A stretch of DNA of 64,000 nucleotides from Hermodice carunculata (GCA_964020975.1 OZ026613.1:121969679-122033678), one strand, 5' to 3'; positions 1 through 12,430 are shown, counted from the stretch's first letter. Made by a program: numbers and translations. Notes: generated by a model from the letters alone, not told the origin.

Positions 1-433
1 TTGACTTTGTCATTCAATGAATTTGGATTCAAAAATGGCCCGGGAGTCAGCTATGCAGGTGAATGCCCAATCTGCCTTTTTGCATATTTCCGCCATATAA
101 TTTGTTTGGCCCTGCAGTAGTCAATGTGCCTGTGCACCATAAATAACAAAAATACAAGTTTGTCATAGGGAGTTTGACAAGTATGTGAGAGAAAAAAAAA
201 CACATGAAGTGGAATATAACCCATCATTCTGGTGTTTTAATATGGGTAGCATGTCACAGCTGTAAGAAAAAAATTACAAAAACATGTAGATGTAATGTAT
301 TTCAGTGTGAAATTTCTTACGTGAGCATTTATTTATTGTATATATGTCCAGTCCAGTACTGATGTCTGTTTGAACTATAGGTACCGTGATACTTTTTAAT
401 CTGAGTCAATGCACCAGTGAAACTTTACTGTGA

Positions 434-435
<2 letters not shown>

Positions 436-512
<77 letters not shown>

Positions 513-621
513 AATATATATATATCTGTATGAAACGTTACAAAACCGTTAAAATATGAATACGGCATATGATTTATCACCCTAGGTTATGGGTGATAAT
601 ATATATATATATATATATATT
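436..621. repeat. (TA)n microsatellites and small hairpin
   Basis: Two (TA)n tracts (436-525 and about 597-621) flank a spacer containing the inverted pair TATCACC / GGGTGATA at about 574-600. The rest of 1-800 shows no credible coding exon. Confidence 0.9.
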
Positions 622-802
622 GATATCTTTCATGTGCACATTAAGCTCCATCCTTTTGTACCAGCACCAAGTGGAACTTTTTAACACAAATGATACTATG
701 CAATTTAAATGAGTTATTCATGCATTAATTTGTGGATTCAGGAGACATTCAGTGGCAGACTTAGTTTCATATGATGAAAAAGGCTATCATTGGGTTACTT
801 AC

Positions 803-902
803 CTGTCACACGTTGTAATGCGGCTTGCCCGTTTTTTCTGACAGATTTACTAGCCTGAAGTGTAGATTTTCTGGCACGTCGGACAAGGCGCATCAGTATT
901 GG
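803..902 (-). CDS. Exon 2 of the RAG1-N-like gene
   Basis: The acceptor TTTATTTTACAG precedes 902 and the donor G|GTAAGT follows 803. The 100-bp exon enters in phase 0, matching the phase-0 exit of exon 1, and leaves in phase 1. It encodes a strongly basic segment with R-R-A-R-K-S-T-L-Q and V-R-K-N-G-Q-A-A-L motifs and no stop. Matching phases and two good splice sites show the gene structure is real even though exon 1 carries stops. A following exon was not found with confidence in 1-800. Confidence 0.6.
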
Positions 903-1012
903 CTGTAAAATAAAACATGAAAATTTAAGTTGAGAAATGCATGCATTTAGGCAACTGGAAAACTAAATATAGTAGTGGATTGAAAGAAAAGTTCCCCTAT
1001 CCCCCTTACAGC

Positions 1013-1195
1013 CCCCCGCCCCCTCGCCCCTTCCCCCCAAAAACACACACACAAAAAAAAAAAACAAAAAAAAAAACCAAAAAAACCCCAATGGACTGTA
1101 TTATCAATATATATTTATTTAACCTGGACAACCCCCCCCCCGTCCAAAAAAGGCCAATGGCCTGTATTATCGGTATATTTATTTAACCTGGACCA
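1013..1195. repeat. Low-complexity C/A tract with a 63-bp duplication
   Basis: Lies inside the intron of the RAG1-N-like gene. Runs of C and A are followed by two copies of a segment beginning CCAATGG and containing CTGTATTATC and ATTTATTTAACCTGGAC, at about 1090 and 1153. Confidence 0.75.
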
Positions 1196-2339
1196 AACTA
1201 AATGTAATTATTATAAAACTTTTTGAATGATATTATAATTAAATATACAAACTATGGTATTCTACAAACAAAATTATAGTTCCCACGCATATATGGCCTA
1301 GGTTAGTCAAGGTCGCACTGGTAACATTAAAGTAATTGTCTTGTATAAATAATAATATGAAAAATGTTTAACTTAAATAAATAAGCCTACCTGACCACGC
1401 GTTTTACACAGGATCGAGGACTTGTCTGTGGAATATGTGAGCTTTCGTTTTGTCATTTTCGTGTACACCTGTTCTTCTATATTTTTCAGTAGGCTGTCCA
1501 ATGACTTGTTTAAACTATTGTTCAATGTTGTGTCAATACTTGGTGTAGTCTGTTAACTAATGCAAGCTGTTGATCTAGAAGAATTGGCGGTGGGTGGTCT
1601 GCACACTGGTGTACTAGCTACCTGCAATGATTTTGGTGAATGTGACGAGGATGGAATTGGTACTGGTGTACTAACTACTTGCGGCTGTGCTGATGTTGAT
1701 GGTTGTGAAAGGGATGGAATCGGTGGATGAGGTGTGATCGCTTGCGGAGGTGTAACCACTGGTCGTGGTATGACTGTCCCCTCCATAGGTCTCACTCCGT
1801 GGGAAATATCGTTTTAGTTTGGATTCAAATTGACAGTCAACATTGTCTCATCTTCCATGCTTTCATCTGCCAGTGATCTTGTTGGTGATGCAGCACTTGT
1901 ATCTGTAGATGGAAGTGTTTTTGGTGTCCCAAACTTTGGCCTTGACCAAGCTCCACCTTTACATTGGCGACTGTACAATGAACATGTTTTACATGAAACC
2001 AGTCCATCAGTGGATGTAATATGTAGACACCAAAGTTCCGCTGTACTTTCAACTAACGTTAAGGCTTTCTTGTCACCTGTTGATCGCCGCCATGTATTAA
2101 GTATTCTCCGGTAGCATGACTCACACATATTTCTAGGATGTATCTCCGGGTCATCATTTAGGATATCAATCCCGTACACCTCCATAATACCTTCCCGGTA
2201 GGCGTTAAAAAGCTTGGATGGTCTTTCACTTTTAACATGTTTCTGACGTCTTGTCTTGAGGTGATTGCTGCAAATTCGACACATGTTTTGCAGCGCACAA
2301 CAGTGAAATGCCCAAGTTCCATATGCAGGCGCAGCCATA

Positions 2340-3200
2340 GTAAATAATCTCCACAGTGACAGAGCAAGCTAGCACAGGTTCAACTTATTGTATCGAAGGA
2401 CCACAACTGAATGAACTAGGCTGAAGAGACAGACAGGAAATCACATTACAATATAGCCGTGTCGCACAAACATACCTTGATACATGTCAGTTACACCTAA
2501 AAGAATTGTAATTCTTGTATAAACGTAATTCATTGAATACCAAAGTGACAGGGTAGACTTTTTGGCAAAAGCAATCAATTAAATCAAAACTGTTAAATGC
2601 ATACCAAGTATGATCCATTAGAAGTGTCCATTTAATGGAGACATAGCTGTTACATAAACGTCATTATGTGAATGTAGAGACTTGTTTGATCAAACTTTTG
2701 TATTCATGATGGTAGGGTAAAGCACAGGTGTACCCAGTGTAGTGTGATATATTTGAAATATCTAGTCAGACCTAAGTTTTGATAACTCTCACGCAAGTCG
2801 CAGCCTCTTGCAGAGTAATACACACATCTTAACACACTGATGACTAACCTTTCTTAACATGAACGCAACATTTTATCTTCTGCCAATTACAGAGGAATAT
2901 ATGTACCTATTTGTAATATCAATGTATTTGGCCTGTCACATGCACTTCATTGTGGAATCGCCCAAGAAGGGTTAAAAAGTTGTTCTGTGAGGACAACGTC
3001 ACACTATCCATAGCAACAGGCTTTTGCGCTAAAACTACTGTACATATGATATTCTAATTATTCAGTCTACAGAATTTACAAGACACTATACGTAGCCAAT
3101 AGATGTTCATAAAAATAAATGCCAAACATTGTTAAAAATGTGATATTTCTCAGAATGAAAAAGTACATTCTGCCAAAAACTGAGATGGTTACTATGTTGA
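2340..3200. other. No gene recognised
   Basis: AT-rich sequence upstream of the RAG1-N-like gene. It would hold the gene's 5' flank, but no promoter element could be identified by eye. Confidence 0.5.
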
Positions 3201-3202
3201 AA

Positions 3203-3900
3203 CATCAAGAGTCGCCTGGCAACGCAGGTCTGGCGGGCATCAGCATCCAGCTGGCGGGCTGCTGACCCAGCTTATCTAAGTGGCTCAGTTTGCAGAAAAA
3301 TGAACTGCTGTGCCAGATGCGCCACAATTTGAGAAATTAAGAGCACTACAACTAAATTTATATTGAATTCTCTTCACGCATGTTTACATGTGGCACAAAT
3401 GGCCTGAATTGTATGTAAAAGTGTTCACTCTTTTAGTTTGTCCATAATCACACCCCGAAATCTTGAACACCTGATGGCAGCACTGTAAACTCCTTACCAG
3501 GCTGTAGTAAGCAAATATTATTGCTAACTTGTGTTTAGCACTCTATAGCCTGAAATGTACCTGAATGTTCACTTTATTTTACCATCTCAGAAGGGCGAGA
3601 GGGGAGGAATAAGAGGGCAGAGATACATGAAAGTTCCGGCATCACTTTGTACATAATCACATTTGGTGTCTGCAGACTCCTGCAGTGGCGGTGTCATCTG
3701 GTGGGCATTGTGTACTCTATATGCTAAAGAGAATGTTTATATACAACCTGCTCATACATGTAGCACTGAAAAAGAAAAACAAACATGAAATATATAATGT
3801 TTTACTGTCTTTTTCTTTTGGCCATGATCACAGCTCTGTTGTGACTTCATGCAGTGGTGCTGCCATCTGGCAGGTGCTGGGCATCCCCTGGACCTGAGGA
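3203..3900. repeat. Dispersed repeat, about four diverged copies
   Basis: Segments near 3203, 3430, 3655 and 3825 share a core of the form CAGTGGxGxTGxCATCTGG followed by GGGC or AGGTGC, often preceded by AATCACA or GATCACA. Spacing is 170-230 bp. They look like diverged copies of one interspersed repeat. Confidence 0.45.
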
Positions 3901-3945
3901 TGTAGTATGGTGCAGAACTGGAAGTATATCACCCAGGGACTGTCC

Positions 3946-4740
3946 TTACCGCACCCAATGAATCTTGTTTGAAATGTCCTTTGCAAATATCTTCCCATTC
4001 CAGAACCAGCAATCCTTTATTCTCTGATCATTGCGTACCCGGTTGTACACAAGGTAAATCTCCTTGCAGAGATCATCTGTAATGACAATACCACTCCCTT
4101 TAAGCAGACGTCTACTTTTCAACACCCTCAGTTTGGGTCTTTAGCCCATAAATTTGACCAGGATTGGACGGGAAATGCCTGAGACTCCTTTATCTCTTGT
4201 GTCTATACGATGAGCAACGTCAATATCACAGTCACTGATATTGACTTTAAGCTTATCCTTAAAAACTGGATAACCAAATCCTCACAGATGTCATTTTGAG
4301 ATTCTTCAATACCAGTGATGCGTATGGTGTGCTTACATGAGTATTGTTGATTTTCCACGGCATGTCTTTTAACTGCAAAAAACTTCTGTTTTAGTTTTAT
4401 GTTTTCATTTTTCAGACCTTTAATTCTAGTCTCCAGATTATACCACACTGTCCTTCACAGCTTTAATTTCCTCCATTAACTCTACTCTGAAAGTCTCGAA
4501 CATTGTTTTTATGGTCAACTCCAGCCCTTCCATATCAGGTACTTGCCTGCCTGGCTCTTGTTTATCTGCCATGGCGGTTTCTTCTGTAGCTGTTTCACAA
4601 CCACTCTCCTCAGCTTCACTGTCCACAGTATAGGCTATTTGTCGTGCCCTTTTAATGTTCATTTGAGGAGACAAAGAAGCTGAACTCGAAGAGCTGCTCT
4701 TTCGGATGTTTCTTTTCCTTTTCTTCCTTCTGTCAATCAT
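3946..4740 (-). pseudogene. LINE ORF1 protein remnant
   Basis: Reading down from the ATG at 4740 there is a basic, Ser-rich head, an acidic stretch, a short coiled coil (ETRIKGLKNENIKLKQ at about 4438-4380), then H-T-I-R-I-T-G-I-E-E and, further on, AHRIDTRD, RPILVKFMG and LKSRRLLKGSGIVITDDLC. This is the coiled-coil plus RRM-like plus C-terminal-domain order of L1-type ORF1 nucleic-acid chaperones found in CR1/L2-type LINEs of invertebrates. Continuity needs one frame change near 4438-4448 and another near 4215, and there is a TAA at 4141-4143. The C-terminus reaches a natural stop at 3946-3948. No matching ORF2 follows on this strand. Confidence 0.75.
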
Positions 4741-5204
4741 ACAGGAATCTTTAAAGACCTGTAGCTATATCCATGTGCAGACACATTGAGTGTCCAGTTA
4801 GTTCACACAAGTGGTCACGCTGCATGAACACATTCACCAAACAGTACTACGTGAACCAATATGCCTGCCACCATGCATGGTTTGGATCGGTCCCAAGTGC
4901 TGGATGTGGTTTCAGGTGAAAAAGTCTATCTCATGACTATTCCACTCCAAAAAAGCCCAGGCAAAATCTCTATATGTTATTATCTTTGCTGTGCTCTGCT
5001 GTTGCCCAAAGCGTTGAATGTTTTCCCATGAAAACCCAGTTGTTTCACCACAGAGCTCCTAAATGGTCTGTCACAGGTGCTAGTGACAACTTTCCTTGGG
5101 ACACTTTGCGGGCACTTTAAGGGTTAACAATGTCCCCCAAATCGGGGTGTATAACATTTGCGAACTGGTGAACCAAAGGGTCTCGCTGATGTTTTTTATA
5201 GACT

Positions 5205-5576
5205 TTGGTAAGGTCAAGTCTGCCATTTATTATTTCAAAAACAGTGAAGACCTTCCCTGATCAATGGTATGAAGGTTGCGTTCAAGTTTTGCATAAAGGA
5301 GGCAGTACAGAAAACAGCAAACATCTACAAACTTTTTACTTCTGTTATCAACACCCAAATTATGCCTTTTTTTTAGAACAGAAAAATGATATTCTTGATG
5401 CACTCTGGGGCATATCGGAAAAGTCGTCGCTTAGAAGATCAGCACTTGGCCCTAAAGGGTTTGTGTTCCTTAAGGGAAGTCGTAAGCTAAAAACTTGGCT
5501 AGCTTACCTAGACATTTCTAAGGCCTTTAACACTCTCAATGGAGACATAGTCCATGAGCTGAGGGCCCAATTTTGA
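5205..5576 (+). pseudogene. LINE reverse transcriptase fragment
   Basis: A 123-residue open frame contains FPDQWYEG, VLHKGGSTEN and, at its end, AYLDISKAFNTL. These match the FPxxWK, HKKGS and (F/Y)xDxSKAFD blocks of LINE ORF2 reverse transcriptases. DISKAF is the block bearing the first catalytic aspartate. Residues between the blocks do not match the usual order, so the piece is diverged or internally rearranged. It is opposite in strand to the ORF1 remnant next door and therefore comes from a different insertion. Confidence 0.6.
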
Positions 5577-5690
5577 CCAATTGGTACCATCTGAGGGCAC
5601 CAAACTTAACAATGCTTTTTTGATCGTTGTATGTCTCAGGAACTCAAAACAGCATGATGGACTTTTCTGCGGCACAGCTTTTAGTCAGTA
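5572..5690 (-). repeat. Copy of a dispersed repeat, inverted relative to 10200-10345
   Basis: Contains TTGGTACCATCTGAGGGCAC and, further on, the complement of GTCCATCATGC. The reverse complement of both blocks reappears in the same order at 10200-10345. The pair brackets about 4.5 kb that includes the Penelope-like element. Confidence 0.65.
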
Positions 5691-5699
5691 TACGCAATT

Positions 5700-6500
5700 T
5701 AATAGATGTATGTTATTTTGCATAAAAGATGGTAAAAATTCTGCATAGTGATTCGTTTGATGAGAATACATGTCACAAGGCAAAAGGTAGCAAGATTTGA
5801 ATCACAGTTTGTTAATTGAAATGGAAACTTGAGGAAATGGAGGTGCTAATCAATTTTAATAAATGTGCAAAGACTGCTAATCATTGCTAATCAATATAGA
5901 TTTATAATAGTGAAAGTGCTAAACATTGTAGAATAAGGTAACTTGAACAGGTCAATATATGCCTCATCCAAACAACTGCTAATCAACGTTGAGGAACTTT
6001 CATACACTGCTTAACAATGCTTATCAATATTTATTCATGGTAAGGAAAGTGTCAACCAATAAGATAGTCTCCCTGTTAGGAGAAGTTGGAACCCATAGAC
6101 AAGCTAGGGTTACCCATATGCCAAAAAATGTATACCGCGACGTACATATATTGTTTTTACTGTCACTATACATCCAATTTACATAACACATATTAGCATA
6201 TCACAATAGATACCATCTTTTGACCAAATTAAATTGTAAATTTGAACATATAAAATCAATTAGATGCAGGTTGTTGAAATGCATGTAGATTACTCTTGAT
6301 TGTAAATATTACAAAACCAAAATATTATGTACAATAGCTGTAGGTTCATTGTATGAGCATTACATCAGAATTAAAGGACAAATAACATTTGTCAATGTTC
6401 AACCAATGTATGGAACCCTATAGAAACAACAGACAAGGAACTTTTGCAATGGTAGCTAGGAATGAAAACAGAAGAAACGTAGACTTCCCGACATACAATA
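5700..6500. other. No gene recognised
   Basis: AT-rich sequence with several near-repeats of GCTAATCAxxxTTxA between 5840 and 6050. It may include the 5' untranslated part of the Penelope-like element that follows. Confidence 0.4.
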
Positions 6501-9300
6501 GATTTCAAGTATTTGAAAGTACCTAGACATGACGCAGACATATTGGACAGACAAAACCCAAGGTCAGAGATATGAACTAGGCCCAAATGTAGAAAATGAA
6601 GAAGAGTTTCCTTTTTTAAAAAGAGAACCACTCTCAAATACACGATGGCGCCCTCTACAAGAGCAAAAAGGCTACACTAATCAAAGAGGAGAAAGACCAC
6701 AAGCAAACCAGAGACAATAAAGAGTAGCAAGAGTCACCTACCAAAAAGAGCAAAGATACAACAGATGGAGAGAAAGAGCGCAATAATACCCCCAACAGCA
6801 GGAGCCAAGAAGATATTAACTTCGAATACATCTATTGTTAAAATTATAAACTTATCAAGCAAACAATTGACACAAGGACAAGTAAAGTTGCTTAAAAAGC
6901 GATTGAAATTCACATCGACACCAAGAAAAGACACAGGAGAACAAGTGTGTGATATTTTAAAATTTTGTCGTACATTACGTCTGAAAGAATTTTTCTACAT
7001 TACAGATAAGGAATGGGATGAATTACTGGTCAAAGGAAAAAGTTCTTTCACCCCTCCTAAAAGTCAAAATGAGACATGAAAAAAATGTATTGACAGACTG
7101 AAACCATTTGCGCACTCTCTCCACAAAGTACCTTCACATACCAACAAAAATAATTTAACTAAAGAGGAGCTACAAGCTATGAATGAATTGCAAACTGACA
7201 ATTCTATCATAATTAAGGAAGCAGACAAGGGTAGAGCAGTTGTCATTATGGACACCAATTATTATGCTGAAAAGCTAAAATCATTACTTAATGATGCAGA
7301 ATTTTATGAGCGATGCGAACCAGACAGAGAAAATAAAGTGAGTGATAAATTAAGACAATCTATTGACAAATATCGTAACATTTTTACAACGAAATAAAAA
7401 AATTATCTGGATGGTTTGCAGTTAAGAACAAGTAATTTATACGGCCTACCAAAAGTTCATAAGTCTGATATTATCAAAAAAGCTATAAATGAACAAGATG
7501 GTATACATGTACATATCATTTGACCTACAGATTTAAAATTCCGACCATTCGCCGCAGGACCTGTATGCAATACGAGTAGGCTTAATGAACTCATAAACGA
7601 AATTTTAAAACCGTACTATATCGACTTCATCAATAAAATATCAGGAGAGCAAGCCAAGGATCGGTATTTAGTCAGTTTTGATGTGTTATTTATATAGTAA
7701 TATACCTCATGAGTTAGGAAAGCGTTCGGTTGGATACTGACTGAACAAATATCCTGACACAAAAAATCAACGTTTCAAAAGAGAACTTATTGTGTAAGGT
7801 CTTTCACTAATTTTAGAAAATAATATGCTCAGATTTGATGGAGAACAATACATACAGAAAAAGGGTGTGCGATGGGAACTAAATGTGCACCAACTTATGC
7901 AACGCTTAGTCGTGGATATCTAGAAGTTTTATTATACGAAAAACTTAGACTTGCATCCAAATACTTTGCCATGTTTTTTAAAAGGAACTGGAAACGTTAT
8001 CCAGATGACCGTTTTATAATGTGGACAAAGTCGCTGTCAGATTTACACGGTTTTCACCAACTTTTAAATCAGCTTGAAACTAGTATTCAATACGAAATGA
8101 AATATAGTCAATGTGAATTAAAATGTTTAGACTTGAAAGTTTTTCAAAATGATGGAATGATTTCATTGGATATATACTACAAGAATATAGATACTCGTCA
8201 GTATGTGCCATTCAATTCATGTCACCCACGGCACAGTAAGACAAATATCTCATATAATGAAGCAAGAAGGATCTGTACAATTGTAGGAAATACAAATAGA
8301 AAAGCAATGCGTCTGGATGAACTGGGAAATTTTCTAAAAGCCAGGGACGACCCAGATTCACTCATTTAAATGGGTATTCAGCGAGCTTAAAGTGTAACAA
8401 GAATCATAAAGAAAGGATCACAAAAAACACAAAGGGGACGACAAAAATCTGGTCATGATCACAAGATACAATCCCAACAATCCAGTGATAATACCACAAA
8501 TACGTGAAACCATGAAATTCTTGGAAATGGATCCCTCACTTGGAGAAATATTTAAAAATCTGAATTTTTTTCGGGCCAAAGGCAGCTTCGTAATTTAAAA
8601 CAAATTCTTACGAGAGCAAACTTTTAATAAAGAAACAGTCAAGGCAGGAGCAAAAAATGTGTATTCATCGATAAGAATTGTATAAACATGATAGTTACTG
8701 ACACAATTTCGCTGGACACATCAGAAAAGCTACCAAACTTTCAAGTTAGAACAGAAATGGACTGTTCGGATGAACATTTGATTTATGCGTTTGTCTGTAG
8801 AGGATGCAATGAGGTATAAAAAGGATCTATTGGCAACGAACTACGCAGGCGCATGACTGTACAAAGACAGCAAACATGGGTGCCTGACACACTCGAGCTC
8901 GGTGAACATATTGATAGTTGTTCTAATATTGTGCTTAACTTCTTTGTATGTCCTATATATCTGATGTAAAACGATTCTGACATAGAAAGAGAGCAAAACG
9001 AATGCATATTCCAACGTAAATACAAGCCTAGACTGAATAGTGTAATTTACTAATTATTTATAGTAATTTGGGACAAATCAGGCCTATTTTCATTATGAGA
9101 CGTTTATTATTAATTGATATTGCAATGACATCATGTAATAGGTCTAAATCAGTAACATAATAAATGATCGTCATTATATGCTTCTATGCTAATAGATTTC
9201 ATTATAACAACAGATAACGTCAAGATTATGCTGGACTGAAAATTATTTCAACATCTATGCGTTATGGAGATTGACAATGCATTAAAACGCTGAAACCGGT
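6500..9300 (+). mobile_element. Penelope-like element (Neptune type), decayed
   Basis: Ordered motifs of a Penelope-like retroelement are visible. The N-terminal region near 6830-7070 has NLSSKQLT. The KEADKGRAVVIMD block lies at about 7216-7254. YGLPKVHK follows near 7440, then MGTKCAPTYA at 7872. The catalytic RYPDD block with FIMW sits near 8000, and FNSCHPRHSKTNISYNEARR near 8210-8270. A GIY-YIG-type endonuclease tail lies at about 8785-8960 (YAFVCRGCNEV, then a segment equivalent to I-G-x-T-x-x-L-R-R-R-M and an EHIDSCS block). Such elements prime reverse transcription at nicked DNA and often occur near chromosome ends. This copy is fossil, with several breaks. A (TA)n tract begins just beyond its 3' part. 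Confidence 0.8.
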
Positions 9301-9330
9301 CGCGTCTGAAACGCAAAAATGCTTTTATAC

Positions 9331-9483
<153 letters not shown>

Positions 9484-9499
9484 TTATATATAGGTCACC

Positions 9500-10200
9500 A
9501 TACATAAGAGGACTGTTAAGAATAGAAATAAATGCCGTGGATAACTGTGCTTAAAACGGATTTTGTCTCCTTTCACATAATGTTATATAAAAAAAATTCT
9601 AAATGTAGCTACCCACAAGTGTGTGACCTTCAGAGTAGTGTCAAGGTCACCAAAATTTAGTCATCGTGATGTAGTATATAATTACCTCCAAATGGTAAAA
9701 TAAAGCAAAGTGTGATTATACATGCAAAGAATGTGAAATTTCACCAGGATGTATATGTGCCTTACAATGGAGGAACAATCTCCGCAGGCCTACCAGTCAT
9801 ATCCTCCACAAGGATGTGACCTTGATAATAGGGCCAATGACAAAAAAATCCAGGGATCAAAGGATGACCCAGAGGCATGCTTGCACAATTTTTCAAGAGA
9901 TTTGGACCATTTATTCATGAGATATTGAGATTGCACAAATGTAATACTTGATCTACAAGCTGAGCGCAGCAACCCGCCCCCCTTTAAAAAATCCAATCAA
10001 TGTGGGTATAATAATGGCTTTTTTCTTACCCGTGTGGATTCATTTAGTATTTATAGGTCGCATGAAGTTCATTATGCCTGCTGTTAACTGGATACAAACA
10101 TAATATGTATATTTCAAGTATAATTATAATGTAGTGGCCAACTATAACAAAACAGGATTCACCATATACAGCATTTTTGGGACGTTTGGATATAAAATTT
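9500..10200. repeat. Dispersed repeat with AGGTCA/TGACCT half-sites
   Basis: No gene seen. The stretch has the style of the other interspersed repeats in this window, with TGACCTTCAG, AAGGTCACC and TGACCTTGA motifs at about 9625-9830. Confidence 0.35.
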
Positions 10201-10345
10201 TAAAATACTAATAACAGGCTCCAGCTGGGCTTCTGGAAAGTCCATCATGCATTTTTGTTATACCCTAAGGTGTACCAACACAGGTATAAAGGTTTCGTTT
10301 GGTGCCCTCAGATGGTACCAATTTTCAGTCTGGCTCATGGACTAA
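10200..10345 (+). repeat. Copy of a dispersed repeat, inverted partner of 5572-5690
   Basis: Contains GTCCATCATGC, then GGTGCCCTCAGATGGTACCA and GGCTCATGGACTA, the same order as the reverse complement of 5572-5690. Confidence 0.65.
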
Positions 10346-10369
10346 CAGACCTTTTGTCCATTTATATAA

Positions 10370-10665
10370 CCACATCCAGTAAATCATGAACAAAGTTGTA
10401 GGCTTTTAATTTATGCAAATTATGCAAATACACAAAATTTAAATTTTTGAATAGCTTCAAAACTACTGTAGATAGTGTGGTCATGTCATTCAAACCGCAG
10501 TTTATAAGTTTGTGACATATCCACATCCAATAAACCAAGAACCAAAGTATAACATTTTAAATTATACAAATTAGGCAGATAAACACAATTAAGATAATGT
10601 TGAACAATGGCAAAATAGCATTGCAAACTATTTTTGAACTCATTTTTAAGGCACCCTGGCAAATT
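10370..10665. repeat. Two-copy tandem repeat, period about 147 bp
   Basis: CCACATCCAGTAAATCATGA at about 10372 recurs as CCACATCCAATAAACCAAGA about 147 bp later, each followed by AAGTxxxxxxTTTxAATTATxCAAATTA. Confidence 0.6.
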
Positions 10666-11079
10666 TGTGGCGAAGCAAATCTTTTCTAGTTTTTCTATTC
10701 ATTGCATTCTTTATATGGCTTGACTTTCGGTCAGCTTATGAAAATTAACAAAATCCATGTGTGCTAACTTCAAACTTGAGAGAGTCCCCCCCCACCCACT
10801 TCCACCCCATCCTTCTTATAAACTTTTGAGTATTAAGCATCATGTTAATTGGGAGACTCAAAACATCCACTGCAAGCACACAGGCCCCTCAGATGCTTGA
10901 TCCCCGAGGTCAAAGTGTACTGTTGCATGTGCCAAGACAATAATAAGCGAGTACTTAACTTTATGTCCTCAGTACCCCTGAGGCAGAAGATCAAGGTCAC
11001 CCAGCTTATGCAATACAAAAGGCCCATAGGCCTGGTGCTGTGCTGATATTGCCATTGATGTCCAAGCTATACCCTGCCA

Positions 11080-11650
11080 TTACAAAATGATCTATTTCAA
11101 CTTTACAGGCATGGTGACCTTTACAAAAATAAGTCAAGGTCAATGATATTATATAAAATTCTAGCTTTGGACATTGCCTATATACCCTATAAATGTGGCA
11201 AGTCTAATCCAATTACTTTTCCAGATATAAAATTTTATATCTTAAAGCACATTTTGGCTTATAATTTCCGTCAAATTATAGGTGGCCCCACTAGTATCAT
11301 TAGGAACGTAGACTTTGACCTCCCCCACAGCCCCATTGCATTTGGTGAAGATCTGCCAAAAATTAAAGATGGTAGAGTGTTCACAAGATTTTCATTTTTT
11401 GGCCCCCTATATTGCAGGTGGCGATATAGAAAGGGATCTAGATTTCCATACACCCTAGAAGTCCTGCATTGGGCTATCTTGAAAACTGTGGACGGTATAG
11501 CAGAAAAATGCACCAAGGACTTGACCTTGAAGTTTGACCTCAAGGTTACATGTTATTATATTGGAACAATTTCCCAAATCCACAGATTATCTGTACCAAA
11601 TTAGAAGGCAATAGGTCTAGAGGGGACAGAAATATAAGGAAAATAAGACC
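11080..11650. repeat. Dispersed repeat with AGGTCA-type half-sites
   Basis: Long weak open frames exist on both strands, but the text is the kind of interspersed repeat seen elsewhere here, with GTGACCTTTAC, GTCAAGGTCAA, TGACCTTGAAG and TTGACCTCAAGG. No protein family is recognised, so no gene is called. Confidence 0.35.
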
Positions 11651-11724
11651 CGTGGCAGCGGAGGAGACAGCGGACGACAGGACAAAACACTATGTGCATC
11701 TCCCCTTGGGGATGCATATTAAAC

Positions 11725-12430
11725 TAGAAAAGATGATTTGCTGCATAGCAAATCATTGTATGTGTGTCTTTAAATCATGTTGGTATGGCAGTGTACAACT
11801 ATTCCATAACATTAGAGCAGACGTTGGAATGGCATCCCTATCTATTATAGGTTTGAAGTTATTTGAGATTGAAAATTTCTAAAGGTGCTACCTAGCATAA
11901 TTAAACCGCTACAACTTTTGCTAATTAGCAACATTTGGAATTTTAAAATTTTAATATCTGCAAGACTATTATAGATAGAGATGTCATTTCAACTTCTACA
12001 AGGGGGTTATTGGCCATTGTGCACGCAATGAATCTAAGACTAAAGTAGCAATTTAAATTATGCTAATTAGCAGCATTCGAAATTTTCAATCTTGAAGATC
12101 TTTAACACTTTCATTGATAGAGATGTCATTCCAACTTCTACTAGGGGGTGGTGACCATTGCGCACATAATAAATTAAAAGCAAAAGTTGTCCATCTGCAA
12201 TAGTTTAGAAGATATGGAGCTTTTATAATTTTAATGGCCCCTCATTTGCATAATTTTAAACATCATGACTATTCCAAACGATATGCACAATTTCATTTGT
12301 GGGTCAGCCACCATGGCAAGTTTAGTGGTTTGGGGAATAAAAGTGTCCAACAAAAACTCCGGACAAATTTGGGTGTCATGGAAAGCAAAAAAGAAATAAA
12401 GAACCCGAGGAAAAATAATATGTCTGGGTT
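11725..12430 (+). repeat. Interspersed repeat family A, copy 1
   Basis: Shares an ordered set of blocks with 19700-20600: TGCATxGCAAAT, TTGGxAxGGCAxTGTACAA, GTTGGAAxGGCATC, GxCTxATTAGCAxxATT. At its end are CTCATTTGCATAATTTTAAA and a GGACAAATT box. The last blocks are also present at 33540-33790. Confidence 0.7.

Larger units (their letters stand above)
803..2338 (-). pseudogene. RAG1 N-terminal-region-like gene (N-RAG-TP type), two exons visible
   Basis: Exon 1 runs from the ATG at 2338 down to a donor at 1391|1390 (GGTCAG then GTAGGC). Exon 2 is 902-803. The first 128 residues carry the cysteine/histidine layout of the RAG1 N-terminal zinc-binding region: C20-R-I-C23 followed by N-H-L-K, I-H-P at 66-68, C72-x2-C75, W103-x2-H106 and C116-x2-C119 with a following C-K-G. 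In vertebrate RAG1 the same order reads CRICGN, IHP, FCxNCW, WHPH, CxxC. This region then leads into a Ser/Pro/Thr-rich linker. RAG1-N-like proteins are known from the sea-slug N-RAG-TP transposon and from deuterostome RAG1-like genes. The frame of exon 1 stays in register for 316 codons but contains two TAA codons (1814-1816 and 1553-1555), so this copy is probably a decayed transposon or host pseudogene. No RAG1 catalytic core is visible in the window; it could continue beyond position 1. Confidence 0.68.

Noticed and set aside
1-72. Possible third exon of the RAG1-N-like gene reading D-W-A-F-T-C-I-A-D-S-R-A-I-F on the minus strand
   Set aside because: The phase would fit, but the acceptor is poor and a TGA follows after about 20 codons. 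There is not enough support to call it.
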